The notes under the pieces: model-generated
Seen by the model: the letters and a program-made list of their open reading frames with translations, nothing else
What the model was told of the DNA's origin: nothing
Databases searched by the model: none
Shown: piece by piece, positions 42,692 through 51,149 of the stretch
Position numbering within the stretch: position 1 is the first letter of the stretch
Layout: each line of letters starts with the position of its first letter
Translations under genes and position numbers: made by a program
From: Acerihabitans sp047324305
GTDB lineage: Bacteria; Pseudomonadota; Gammaproteobacteria; Enterobacterales; Enterobacteriaceae
Length of the DNA: 64,000 nt
NCBI RefSeq assembly: GCF_047324305.1
Contig: NZ_CP178740.1
Span: 1,116,001-1,180,000, forward strand
Direction of reading: 5' to 3'

Positions 42692-43942
42692 ATGGCAGAT
42701 AAGCAACTCCCCGTCCCGGAATACAGCCGCAATATGCGGCTGCTCAGCCATAGCGACCAAGGGGGTAGACCCGACGGCGTGCAGGTCATGGTGCACCGGG
42801 GCTACGCCTACATTGGGCATATGGTGTCGCAAGGCGTATCCATTGTGGATGTGCGCGATGTCAAGCATCCGAAACCCGCCGGTTTTATCGCCGCGCCGCC
42901 CGGTACCTGGAACGTGCATTTGCAGGCCCATGACGACCTGCTGCTGGTGATTAATGCGCGCGATTTGTTTGCCGACGCGCGTTTTGCCGATGAAAAAGTC
43001 TATTACACCCGCCAGGTCAACGATACCGTGGGCCAAGGCCCGGCGGATCGCGGCTGGAGCGCCGGTTTACGCATTTTTGATATCAGCGTTCCCGACAGGC
43101 CGCGGGAAATCAGCTTTTTATCCCTGGACGGCATCGGCATTCACCGCATCTGGTATGCGGGCGGGCGCTGGGCGTATGTGTCGGCCCTGTTGGACGGCTA
43201 CAGCGATTATATTTTCCTGACCATCGATTTGGCCGATCCCGCCCGTCCCGCGGTAGCGGGAAAATACTGGCTGCCGGGCATGCACACCGCCGGCGGCGAA
43301 CAGCCGGATTGGCCACAGGGCAAACGCTATGCGCTGCACCATGCCATTGTCAGCGGCGATACCGCCTACGGCAGCTGGCGCGACGGCGGCCTGACACTGC
43401 TGGATGTCAGCGATCGCACGCGGCCGGTATTGATAAGCCACCGCAACTGGAGTCCGCCGTTTGGCGGCGGCACCCATACCGCCCTGCCCCTGCCGGACCG
43501 GGATCTGCTGATCGTGCTGGACGAAGCGGTGCTGGATAACCAGGAAGACGGCGAGAAACTGATTTGGGTCTTTGATATCCGCGCGCCGGCGAACCCGGTG
43601 AGCATCGCCACCTTCCCGCAGCCAAACGAAGCGGATTACGTGCGTAAAGGCGCGCATTTCGGTCCGCATAACCTGCATGAAAACCGTCCGGGCAGTTTTA
43701 TCAGCTCGACGCTGATTTTCGCCACTTACCAGAATGCCGGGATACGCGCCTATGATATCAGCGATCCCTATCATCCGCGGGAAACCGGCGCGCTGGTGCC
43801 CGCGCCGCCGGCGACGCTAATGGATAAACGCCCCGGCAGGCCGAAGGTCATACAGTCCTGCGATGTCTTTGTGGATGCCCAGGGCATTATCTACGCCACG
43901 GATTACAACGCCGGGCTGTCGATTATCGAATATTTGGGCTGA
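42692..43942 (+). CDS. LVIVD-repeat beta-propeller protein of unknown function
   Basis: A 416-residue protein with repeats of the LVIVD type (GVSIVDVRDVKHPKPAG, LRIFDISVPDRPREIS, LTLLDVSDRTRPVLIS, IRAYDISDPYHPRETG, LSIIEYLG), probably a beta-propeller. No signal peptide is visible, so it should be cytoplasmic, unlike many LVIVD proteins. It starts 10 bases after the binding-protein gene and must be co-expressed. The histidines in FGPHNLHENRP and DGIGIHRIWYAG could bind metal or substrate, hinting at an enzyme acting on the imported compound; this is inference only. Confidence 0.75.
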   Translation: MADKQLPVPEYSRNMRLLSHSDQGGRPDGVQVMVHRGYAYIGHMVSQGVSIVDVRDVKHPKPAGFIAAPPGTWNVHLQAHDDLLLVINARDLFADARFADEKVYYTRQVNDTVGQGPADRGWSAGLRIFDISVPDRPREISFLSLDGIGIHRIWYAGGRWAYVSALLDGYSDYIFLTIDLADPARPAVAGKYWLPGMHTAGGEQPDWPQGKRYALHHAIVSGDTAYGSWRDGGLTLLDVSDRTRPVLISHRNWSPPFGGGTHTALPLPDRDLLIVLDEAVLDNQEDGEKLIWVFDIRAPANPVSIATFPQPNEADYVRKGAHFGPHNLHENRPGSFISSTLIFATYQNAGIRAYDISDPYHPRETGALVPAPPATLMDKRPGRPKVIQSCDVFVDAQGIIYATDYNAGLSIIEYLG

Positions 43943-43959
43943 GGATAAAGTACCAGCGG

Positions 43960-43986
43960 GCGTTCGCGGGCTGGGTCCGCGAACGC
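43960..43986. terminator. Hairpin between convergent LVIVD gene and yohP
   Basis: Ten-base perfect arms GCGTTCGCGG and CCGCGAACGC around a seven-base loop, 17 bases after the LVIVD stop and 24 bases beyond yohP on the other strand. No T run follows on either side, but the position between convergent genes fits a bidirectional terminator. Confidence 0.45.
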
Positions 43987-44010
43987 CGCACAGCAATAGC
44001 GGGAAAAAAC

Positions 44011-44094
44011 TCAGAAGATTAATTTGAACACGCCGGTGAGGGTTAACAGACCAACAATAAAGATAATCGCAATAATCCACAGAAAAATTTTCAT
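44011..44094 (-). CDS. yohP: 27-residue inner-membrane small protein YohP
   Basis: A tiny gene of 28 codons including the stop. The product starts MKIFLWIIAIIFIVGLLTLT and ends GVFKLIF. It has the same length and pattern as E. coli YohP (27 residues), which reaches the membrane post-translationally by way of SRP and whose mRNA is membrane localised. AAGGA and AGGGA stand just before the ATG, and a sigma-S-like -10 lies upstream. It is one hydrophobic helix with a lysine at each end; the physiological role is unknown. Confidence 0.88.
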   Translation of the reverse strand: MKIFLWIIAIIFIVGLLTLTGVFKLIF

Positions 44095-44154
44095 TCCCTT
44101 TTCCTTCTCGTTTGGGTTGTCATCGTTTAGCGCTTAAGTCGATGAAATCGTTAT

Positions 44155-44166
44155 ATCAGTATAGAA
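44155..44166 (-). promoter_or_regulatory. Sigma-S-like -10 element for yohP
   Basis: On the minus strand the sequence reads TTCTATACTGAT, close to the RpoS -10 KCTATACTTAA. It would start a transcript with a leader of about 55 bases. This fits a stress-type small membrane protein; no -35 is needed for such promoters. Confidence 0.4.
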
Positions 44167-44235
44167 GAAGAAAACAGGAATGCAGGCCACCCGCAAGAAA
44201 AAATACGCATCATTGCGGCGGCCCGGTCCGGCGGC

Positions 44236-45435
44236 TCAGCCGTTCTGCCTGATGCGGGCCAGCAGCGCGTCGACATCGGGAATATGCGCCGCCGCCAGAA
44301 TCAGCGTCTTGCCCAGGCTCAGCGCCTGGCGCTGGCATTGATGGCGCATTGCTTCGTCGGTGATGGTATCCAAATCCGCGACATGGGCAAAACCGATAGT
44401 GCGCCGGATTAGCTCGGTGCCGCAATATCCCACCGCATCCGTCCAGACCTGCTGCAGGAACCGCCGCGCATAGCCGGGCTCGGCCAGCATGATATCCCGG
44501 CTTTTTTCAACAGCCAGGCCCAGGAACCCTTCGGCGAACGCCTGCCACAGCGCGCGCACGTCCCTAAGGCGCTGCTCGCGGGCGCCGGCCGCCTCGCGCA
44601 GGGCCAGCAGCCCCGGCAGGCCGCAGTAATTGAGCAGCAGGTTGCCCATGGCGGTGCCGAGATCAAACCCCATCGGGCCGTAATAGCCGAACTCGGCGTC
44701 TATTACTTTTAGCCGGCCCGCGGCGACAAAGATCGACCCGCTGTGGACATCGCCGTGCAGCAACGCCTGCGCCTGGCTGAGGAAGCGATGCTTTAAACCC
44801 GCCACCGCCGCCTTCAGCGCGCTGTCGCCCTGTATCGCCGCCACCTCGTCCGTAAGCGACGGCGGGAATGCATTGCGCTCATGGGTGATATAAGGATCGG
44901 TAAAAAACAGATCTTCGGTGATCTGGCACATCTCCGGATTGGTGAAACGGCTTACCTCCGCTTTTTTGTGCTGGGGACGCTGGTAAAAATCCGAGGTATG
45001 GAATAGCGCCTGCGCCAGATATTCGCCCAGCTGGCCGGCGGCCTGGGGATAAACAGCGCCGTTGATCAGTTCACGGCGCCAGATGCTATGGTCGGAGAGA
45101 TCTTCCTGAATCATCACCGCCAGGTCCGCGTCGTGGTGCAGGATGCGCACCGTGTGCCGCGGGCAGAACGCCCCGTGGATGAGCAGGGTTTCCGCTTCGA
45201 TCCTGGCGCGATCGAGCGTCAGCGGCCATGATTCGCCGACGCAGCGCACATAAGGCAGCGCCTGCTTGACGATGACCCGGCTGACGCCCTGGCTGTCCAG
45301 GATTTTAAATACCAGGTTCAGGTTGCCGTCCCCGACCTCTTCGGCGGCCACCAGGGCATCCGGTTGCTCCACGCCGGCATAATGGCGGGCATAATCCACG
45401 GCGTCGGCGGCGGTGAGGGTATGGTAAACAGACAA
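44236..45435 (-). CDS. mtnK: 5-methylthioribose kinase MtnK
   Basis: Phosphorylates 5-methylthioribose in the methionine salvage pathway. Motifs: EVGDGNLNLVFKI, KQALPYVRCVGESWPLT, LLHGDVHSGSIF (catalytic loop), and DAEFGYYGPMGFD. I chose the TTG at 45435, read as MSVYHTLTAADAV, because GAGG stands six bases upstream and it gives 399 residues, the length of Klebsiella MtnK, with matching N-terminus (MSQYRTF). The ATG at 45447 is an alternative without a ribosome site. It is divergent from mtnA, with MetJ-like boxes between. Confidence 0.93.
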   Translation of the reverse strand: MSVYHTLTAADAVDYARHYAGVEQPDALVAAEEVGDGNLNLVFKILDSQGVSRVIVKQALPYVRCVGESWPLTLDRARIEAETLLIHGAFCPRHTVRILHHDADLAVMIQEDLSDHSIWRRELINGAVYPQAAGQLGEYLAQALFHTSDFYQRPQHKKAEVSRFTNPEMCQITEDLFFTDPYITHERNAFPPSLTDEVAAIQGDSALKAAVAGLKHRFLSQAQALLHGDVHSGSIFVAAGRLKVIDAEFGYYGPMGFDLGTAMGNLLLNYCGLPGLLALREAAGAREQRLRDVRALWQAFAEGFLGLAVEKSRDIMLAEPGYARRFLQQVWTDAVGYCGTELIRRTIGFAHVADLDTITDEAMRHQCQRQALSLGKTLILAAAHIPDVDALLARIRQNG

Positions 45436-45485
45436 GGCGCACCTCATACAAAGGGAATTAAGGCCGTAAAGGCGTAAAAGCATGT

Positions 45486-45501
45486 AGACGTCTATACATC
45501 T
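45486..45501. promoter_or_regulatory. Tandem MetJ boxes between mtnK and mtnA
   Basis: AGACGTCT (45486-45493) is a perfect met box and is followed directly by ATACATCT, six of eight matches. MetJ needs at least two adjacent boxes, so this is a good operator. It lies 51 bases before the mtnK TTG and 62 bases before mtnA, so S-adenosylmethionine-MetJ would repress both directions. Confidence 0.75.
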
Positions 45502-45562
45502 TCCCGTCATGTTGGCAGAATAGCCATTAAGTTGCAATAACCTAAAAGGGACTTAACGATCG

Positions 45563-46594
45563 ATGCAAAATCTTAACACCGCCAGCATGCGCGTGCGCGA
45601 CGGCCGTTTGTGGATTCTGGACCAGCAGGCGCTGCCGCAGCGGCAAAACTGGTGCGCCACCGATACCGCGGCGGATCTTATCGATCATATCCGCACGCTC
45701 CGGGTACGCGGCGCGCCGCTGATCGGCCTGTCCGCCAGCCTGCTGCTGGCGCTGCTGGCGGAAAGCGGCATGGCGCGCCCGCAGCTGGCGCAATCCCTTG
45801 CCGCTTTAGGCGCGGCGCGGCCCACGGCGGTTAACCTGATGAATAATCTGGCGCGAATGCGTCTGGCGCTGGAGCAGGAGGCTTATGCCGCCGCCATGGC
45901 GGCGGAGGCGTTGCGCCTGGTGGAAGAGGACCGCTCGCTGTGCGCGGCCATTGCCGGCCACGGCGCGGCGCTGGTGCGCCCCGGCAGCCGCCTGCTGACC
46001 CATTGCAATACCGGCGGCCTGGCCACCGCCGGCATCGGCACCGCCCTTGGCGTGATAAGCGTGGCCGCCGCGCAGGGCAAGGTACAAAAGGTCTGGGTGG
46101 ATGAAACCCGTCCGCTGCTGCAGGGCGCGCGCCTGACCGCCTGGGAGCTGGGAGAACAGGCCATACCCTATACGCTGATTTGCGACGCCATGGCCGCCGG
46201 CCTGATGGCGCGGCGGGAAGTGGACGCCGTTTGGGTCGGCGCGGACCGGATTGCCGCCAACGGCGACGTGGCCAATAAAATCGGCACTTATAGCCTGGCG
46301 GTGCTGGCGCGCTTCCACGACATCCCCTTTTATGTCGCCGCGCCTCACACTACCCACGATCCCGCGTGCCCCGACGGGGACGCCATTCCCATTGAGCAGC
46401 GGGCGGCAAGCGAGGTCACCGGGGTAGCCGGCAGCTTCGGCAGTTGCCAATGGGCGCCGCAAAACGCCGATGTCTATAATCCGGCGTTTGATGTCACTCC
46501 CGCCGCGCTTATCAGCGCCTGGGTGCTGGATACCGGCGTGGTGACGCCCGGGCAGGCGCAGGCAGGCATCTTCCGCCGCCCGCTGGCGTGCTAG
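45563..46594 (+). CDS. mtnA: Methylthioribose-1-phosphate isomerase MtnA
   Basis: Converts methylthioribose-1-phosphate to methylthioribulose-1-phosphate. The 343 residues have LRVRGAPLIGLSASL near the start, the catalytic cysteine in LTHCNTGGLATAG, and the aspartate in WVGADRIAANGDVANKIGT. It pairs with mtnK across the MetJ operator. The ribosome site AAAAGGG is a little distant (about 12 bases). Confidence 0.95.
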   Translation: MQNLNTASMRVRDGRLWILDQQALPQRQNWCATDTAADLIDHIRTLRVRGAPLIGLSASLLLALLAESGMARPQLAQSLAALGAARPTAVNLMNNLARMRLALEQEAYAAAMAAEALRLVEEDRSLCAAIAGHGAALVRPGSRLLTHCNTGGLATAGIGTALGVISVAAAQGKVQKVWVDETRPLLQGARLTAWELGEQAIPYTLICDAMAAGLMARREVDAVWVGADRIAANGDVANKIGTYSLAVLARFHDIPFYVAAPHTTHDPACPDGDAIPIEQRAASEVTGVAGSFGSCQWAPQNADVYNPAFDVTPAALISAWVLDTGVVTPGQAQAGIFRRPLAC

Positions 46595-46717
46595 CACCGG
46601 CGCGAAGCCACAGTCTACCGGAACGCCATCGCTCACGCCGGCCGGTAATCAACCGGGCGGCCATAGGGCATCCGGCGCGGGATGCCCCGACCGGATGCCG
46701 GGCATTGATGCGGCCGC

Positions 46718-47263
46718 TTATCTCTCCAGGCGCGGATAACGGTCGGCGATGGCATCGCCGGTAAACCTGGCCACCCATCCTTCCGGGTTGTCAAAAACCC
46801 GGATGGCGGTGAAATGCGGGGCGCTTCCCATATCAAACCAATGGGGCGTGCCGGCGGGCACCGAGATAAGATCGTTCTTCTCACACAGGATCTGCCAGAT
46901 TTTTCCATGCAGATGCAGGCAAAACAAACCGGCGCCCTCGACAAAAAAGCGCACCTCGTCTTCGCCGTGGGTGTGTTCCGCCAGGAATTTTGCCCGCAGC
47001 TGCTCGCGCTCCGGATGATCGGCGCGCATGCTGATCACATCCCAGCTCTGATAGCCTTTCTCCGCCACCAGCCGGTCGATGGCCGGCTGATAGGCGGCGA
47101 TCACCGCCGCCGGAGCCGGATCCCGCTCCAGTTCACGGTCAGCCTGCCAGCGCTCAAAACGAACGCCGATGTCGTTAAGCTGCCGGCGGATGGCCTCGGC
47201 GTCGCGGCTTTGCCACACCGGCTGGTCGGCATGGGTATCGCTGAAAATCGTTAACGCGCTCAT
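46718..47263 (-). CDS. mtnD: Acireductone dioxygenase MtnD
   Basis: Cupin metalloenzyme, 181 residues. With Fe(II) it makes 2-keto-4-methylthiobutyrate and formate from acireductone; with Ni(II) it makes an off-pathway product. HTHGEDEVRFFVEGAGLFCLH provides the metal ligands His, His, Glu and a later His in the FCLHLHGKIW region. It overlaps mtnC by an ATGA junction, the last gene of the mtnBCD operon. Confidence 0.95.
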   Translation of the reverse strand: MSALTIFSDTHADQPVWQSRDAEAIRRQLNDIGVRFERWQADRELERDPAPAAVIAAYQPAIDRLVAEKGYQSWDVISMRADHPEREQLRAKFLAEHTHGEDEVRFFVEGAGLFCLHLHGKIWQILCEKNDLISVPAGTPHWFDMGSAPHFTAIRVFDNPEGWVARFTGDAIADRYPRLER

Positions 47264-47949
47264 TGGGCGATCTCCTGTAAGTCAATCTGGTCAAACCGGT
47301 TAACCTGGGGGTAATGCTGCTGCGGATCCGCCTCGTCGCGCACCAGCTGGCACACCCGCCAGCCCGCCGCGCGCGCCGCCGCCAGCTCTTGCCCGATATC
47401 GGACAGGAACAGCAGCTCGCCGGGCGGCAGCCGCAGCTCGCGGGAAATGGCGCGATAGGACGCCGTCTCCCGTTTGGCGCCGATGCGGGTATCAAAATAG
47501 CCATCGAACAGCGGGCGCAGGTCCCCGGCCTCGCTGTGGCCGAACAGTAATTGCTGGGCCTCCACCGAACCGGAGGAGTACACATACAGCCCCAGCCCCT
47601 GCCGCCGCCATTCGGCCAGTCTGGGCGCCACATCGGGATAAAGGTGGCCGAGAAAATCGCCCTCCTGGTAGCCCTCGCGCCAGATCATGCCCTGTAGGGT
47701 TTTCAAGGCGGTGGACTTGCGGTCTTCATCCATAAAACCGAACAGCGTGGCGATAAGCGCCTCGGTATCGGCCTCGGGCCGGTTGATTTCCCGCCGTAAT
47801 GCCGCCAATGCCCGCGCCACGTCTTTCCCGGCGGCATGCCGGCGCACATAGCCCGCCAGCCGTTCGCGCGCGTAGGGAAACAGCACCTGATGGACAAAAC
47901 GGATATCGCTGGTGGTGCCTTCGATATCGGTGACGATGGCCCTGATCAT
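47260..47949 (-). CDS. mtnC: Enolase-phosphatase MtnC
   Basis: Bifunctional HAD enzyme (enolase and phosphatase) that turns diketo-methylthiopentyl-phosphate into acireductone. The 229 residues start MIRAIVTDIEGTTSDI, the HAD motif I variant, then VYSSGSVEAQQLLFGHS and FLSDIGQELAAARAAGW (motif III/IV). The ATG at 47949 overlaps the mtnB stop (ATGA); the longer frame to 47982 has no family signal. Confidence 0.94.
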   Translation of the reverse strand: MIRAIVTDIEGTTSDIRFVHQVLFPYARERLAGYVRRHAAGKDVARALAALRREINRPEADTEALIATLFGFMDEDRKSTALKTLQGMIWREGYQEGDFLGHLYPDVAPRLAEWRRQGLGLYVYSSGSVEAQQLLFGHSEAGDLRPLFDGYFDTRIGAKRETASYRAISRELRLPPGELLFLSDIGQELAAARAAGWRVCQLVRDEADPQQHYPQVNRFDQIDLQEIAQ

Positions 47950-48560
47950 TTTGCCTCCAGCTGGCGGCGCAGCAGCTCGCACTGGAACAAGAACTCCAGC
48001 CCTTCCAGATGGCGCCGCGCCTCGAAGACATCGCGCCCCCAGCAGTAGAGGCCGTGGCCGCGCACCAGAAAGCCGTGGCGCAACGGGGTAGCCTCGTGAT
48101 GGGCCGCCACCCGGGCCGCCAGCGCCGGGATATCCTGATCGTTATCGAAAATCGGCACGGCCACCTGTTCCAGGTGGCTGGCGACGCCGTCGAGGGATTT
48201 TTGCATCTCGTAGCCCGTCAGCAGCAGCGCCTGGCCGGCCTCAAGGCGCGACAGCACGGTGGCATTCACCGAATGGGTATGCAAAATGGCCCCGGCCGCC
48301 GGAAAACAACGGTACACCAGGGTGTGCAACCCGGTCTCGGCGGAGGGTATGCGCGCGTCCAGCACCTGGTTGGTGGTGATATCCACCGGCAGGAAATCCT
48401 GCGCGCGCAGCCGTCCCTTATCCTTGCCGGATTCGCTGATAAGGCACAGCCCCGCCTGCGCGCGCACCGACATATTGCCGCCGGTAGCCGGGCTCCATCC
48501 TTTGGCGCCGATCCAATGGCACGCGTCCACCAATGCGGCCAACTGCTGATTCTCTGCCAT
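47946..48560 (-). CDS. mtnB: Methylthioribulose-1-phosphate dehydratase MtnB
   Basis: Class II aldolase-fold zinc enzyme, 204 residues, dehydrating methylthioribulose-1-phosphate. The zinc ligands are in ILHTHSVNATVL and the histidine of RGHGLYCWG, and GGNMSVRA is the phosphate loop. It is first in the mtnBCD operon, which runs with 4-base overlaps. A possible weak met-box-like octamer lies upstream, but I do not call it. Confidence 0.95.
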   Translation of the reverse strand: MAENQQLAALVDACHWIGAKGWSPATGGNMSVRAQAGLCLISESGKDKGRLRAQDFLPVDITTNQVLDARIPSAETGLHTLVYRCFPAAGAILHTHSVNATVLSRLEAGQALLLTGYEMQKSLDGVASHLEQVAVPIFDNDQDIPALAARVAAHHEATPLRHGFLVRGHGLYCWGRDVFEARRHLEGLEFLFQCELLRRQLEAK

Positions 48561-48712
48561 ACCTGTCCGTTCTCCTGCCGCGGGCGATAAGGGTCAACGT
48601 GATTTTTAGCCGTTTAACCATCCGCATGTCTTGATAGCTAAATAGTAACATCGGGGTAATGCAACGGCAACATGGCGTGAGCAGACTCTTTCCCCAGGGT
48701 ATACAACAAGGA

Positions 48713-49585
48713 CTACCGGGGAAAGTCAGGTTCATCCCTTTGTCTGTTGATGGTGAAATCCGCCACCACCGACCAATCCCGCGCCCCATGGCCTGCGGCC
48801 ACGGCATCGCCCATCTGCCGATGAATGGCGGTAAGCATGGGGAGTTGCCGCCCCAGCTGTTCGGCCGCCTCCCGGGCCAGGCGCAAATCTTTAAGTCCGA
48901 GTGAAGCCTTGAAGCCGGGCTCGTAACGTTCTTGCGCGATATTGGCCGCGTACAGCTGGTAGGAACGGCTGCCAAACAGGGTGCCGAGGATCAGCTCGAA
49001 AAAGCGATCGCGCGCCAGGCCGTTAGCCTCGGTGAGCACCACCGCCTCCGCCATCGCCTCAATCGCCATGGTGATCATCATATTGCAGGCAATCTTGGCG
49101 GCATGCGCGGTGGGCGGCTGTTCGCCCATGTCCCAGACGCGCTTGCCGATAACCGCCAACAGCGGGCGAACGGCGTCGATTGCCGCCGCGGCGCCGGCGA
49201 CCAGGATATTGAGCTCGCCTTTGGCGGCGACGTCCGGGCGACCCAATACCGGCGCGGCCACATAGGCAATCCCCGCCTGCTGATGATACGTCACCAACTC
49301 CTGCGCAAACGCCACCGAAATAGTCGACGCCACCACGTGCACCAGCCCGGGTCTTGCATGCGCAAACGCATTTGTATCCACCAGCACGCTGCGAATGGCG
49401 TCATCGTCGGACAGCATCGTCAGCACCACCTCTGATTGCAATACCTCAACCGGCGTCGCCATGATGTCCACCCCTTCGAGATGGCTGCCTGAGCGATTCC
49501 AGGCTGTTACCCTATGGCCGGCCGCAACCAGTTTCAATGCTATCGCGCTCCCCATTGCGCCTAATCCGATTAATCCAATGTCCAT
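48713..49585 (-). CDS. NAD(P)-dependent 3-hydroxyisobutyrate dehydrogenase-like protein
   Basis: A 290-residue beta-hydroxyacid dehydrogenase family protein. The start MDIGLIGLGAMGSAIALKL is the dinucleotide fold, STISVAFAQEL is the substrate motif region and AKIACNMMITMAIEAMAEAV carries the catalytic lysine. It could be an imine or hydroxyacid reductase. The substrate cannot be inferred. It lies between mtnB (same strand, 152-base gap) and an MFS exporter gene. AGGGG lies seven bases before the ATG. Confidence 0.82.
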   Translation of the reverse strand: MDIGLIGLGAMGSAIALKLVAAGHRVTAWNRSGSHLEGVDIMATPVEVLQSEVVLTMLSDDDAIRSVLVDTNAFAHARPGLVHVVASTISVAFAQELVTYHQQAGIAYVAAPVLGRPDVAAKGELNILVAGAAAAIDAVRPLLAVIGKRVWDMGEQPPTAHAAKIACNMMITMAIEAMAEAVVLTEANGLARDRFFELILGTLFGSRSYQLYAANIAQERYEPGFKASLGLKDLRLAREAAEQLGRQLPMLTAIHRQMGDAVAAGHGARDWSVVADFTINRQRDEPDFPR

Positions 49586-49804
49586 TGTTGTTCCCCTGTA
49601 TCAGTGGTTTGGCGCAGCGACGGCGGCATTGAGGAAATCGGCCGTCGGCGGACTGGCGGCGGCGAAGGCCGGGGCCTCTGCCGTCACATAAGAATGGGTA
49701 AATCCACCAGTGAGGGCAGCCGCAAGCGCCCTGGGCTCCCATGCCGTACTGCCGCGCGTCGCTGGCCGGCGGTTCAACCCGCAGCGTGCAACGGCATAAT
49801 TTTT

Positions 49805-51034
49805 CTAATCGGTAACCAAGGCGCGGTCCTGCCGGCTGCCGGCGGGAAATCCATGCCGGGAGGCGCGGGAGGCGACGGCAAGGCCTGCCAGTAAAAGGGC
49901 CAGCAGAACCCAGGGGAATGACCGTACGCCCCCATGGTCAAGCAGCAGTCCGCCGAAAAGCCCGCCAAGGGCAATGGCGCTGTTCCAAACCACGACATTC
50001 ATTGACAGCGCAACGTCCGCGCCCGCCCCGGCCGCGTCGGCCAGCGCGGTCTGGAGCAGTGTGGCGGCGCCGCCGAACGTCAGTCCCCAAACGGCGACAC
50101 CGGCATAGATCATCAGGGGTGAGGCGGCATTAAGGCCAAAGAGGAGTGATATCAGCGCAAACACGGATAACGAGATCAGCACCGCCCGGCGCAGATGTTG
50201 TTCGACAACGCGTCCCGTAATGGAGATGCCCCCGAGCGCGGCCAGGCCGAAAGCCAGCAATACCCGATCGACGCTGCCGGCCAGACCGGCCGGACCGATA
50301 AACGGGGCAACGTACGTATACAGTATGTTATGAGCCAGCATCCAGAGTAATACCACCGCCAGTACGGGTCTTACGCCCGGCGTGAAAAGGACTTTTTTCA
50401 GCTGCATCCGTTGCGGATCCGACTGTCCCGGATAGTTCGGCACGGCGGCAAGAACCCAAACGATGAGGATGACGGACAGTCCGGACATCACAGCGAAAGT
50501 CAGGCGCCAGCCCAGCACACTCCCCAGCCAGGTACCCAGCGGCACGCCAAGGGAAAGCGCAATAGGGGTTCCCACCATCGCCAGGGCCATTGCCCGGCCC
50601 TGTAATGCCGGCTGTACCATCCGGCGGGCGTAGCCGGCCAGCAGGCTCCAGGCGAGACCGGCGCAAGCCCCCGCCAGAAAGCGCGCCGCCAGCGTAAGCA
50701 TCATGCTGGACGACATCGCCGTCAGCGTATTGAACGCCAGAAAACCGGCGATCGTTACCAGCAACACGTGCCGGCGAGGCCATGTGCGTGTCGCGAGCGT
50801 CAATGGAATGGCCGCAATCAGTGAACCGGCGGCATATACGGTCACCATTTGGCCCGCCAGCGACATCGAGATCCCCAGGCCGGCGCTGATTTCGGGTAAT
50901 AAGCCAGCGGGAACGGTTTCGGTCATAATGCATATAAACCCCGTCATGGCGAGGGCCAGCAGCGCGAGTACCGGCAGGCTTTCATTTTGCTGCCGGTAGT
51001 CTTGGCGCCGGGAGGGAGAATGCTGAGATTTCAT
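49805..51034 (-). CDS. MFS transporter, drug or sugar efflux type (AraJ-like)
   Basis: A 409-residue, 12-helix MFS exporter. The N-terminal motif MTETVPAGLLPEISAGLGIS and PLTLATRTWPRRHVLL, and a proline/glycine-rich WSLLAGYARRMV segment, are typical of the DHA1/AraJ group, exporting drugs or sugars. It is divergent from a TetR regulator 115 bases away, the classic layout of a repressed efflux pump. The reading frame stays open for 67 codons after the stop (see findings). Confidence 0.88.
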   Translation of the reverse strand: MKSQHSPSRRQDYRQQNESLPVLALLALAMTGFICIMTETVPAGLLPEISAGLGISMSLAGQMVTVYAAGSLIAAIPLTLATRTWPRRHVLLVTIAGFLAFNTLTAMSSSMMLTLAARFLAGACAGLAWSLLAGYARRMVQPALQGRAMALAMVGTPIALSLGVPLGTWLGSVLGWRLTFAVMSGLSVILIVWVLAAVPNYPGQSDPQRMQLKKVLFTPGVRPVLAVVLLWMLAHNILYTYVAPFIGPAGLAGSVDRVLLAFGLAALGGISITGRVVEQHLRRAVLISLSVFALISLLFGLNAASPLMIYAGVAVWGLTFGGAATLLQTALADAAGAGADVALSMNVVVWNSAIALGGLFGGLLLDHGGVRSFPWVLLALLLAGLAVASRASRHGFPAGSRQDRALVTD

Positions 51035-51060
51035 CGCGTATACTCTTGGGCTTATTTATA

Positions 51061-51127
51061 TATCGATTAGTACAAATATCGTGAAACGAATAGGTTGTCA
51101 AACAATTATGTATCAATTAGTATAAAA
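51061..51127. promoter_or_regulatory. Direct-repeat operator candidate for the TetR regulator
   Basis: TATCGATTAGTACAAA (51061-51076) and TATCAATTAGTATAAA (51111-51126) are 14/16 identical and 50 bases apart, flanking both divergent promoters of the MFS and TetR genes. Two copies of one site in a divergent promoter of a repressor and its target suggest TetR binding. The sites are not perfect palindromes. Confidence 0.55.
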
Positions 51128-51149
51128 TTATTGAAGCAGGAGAGAGATC

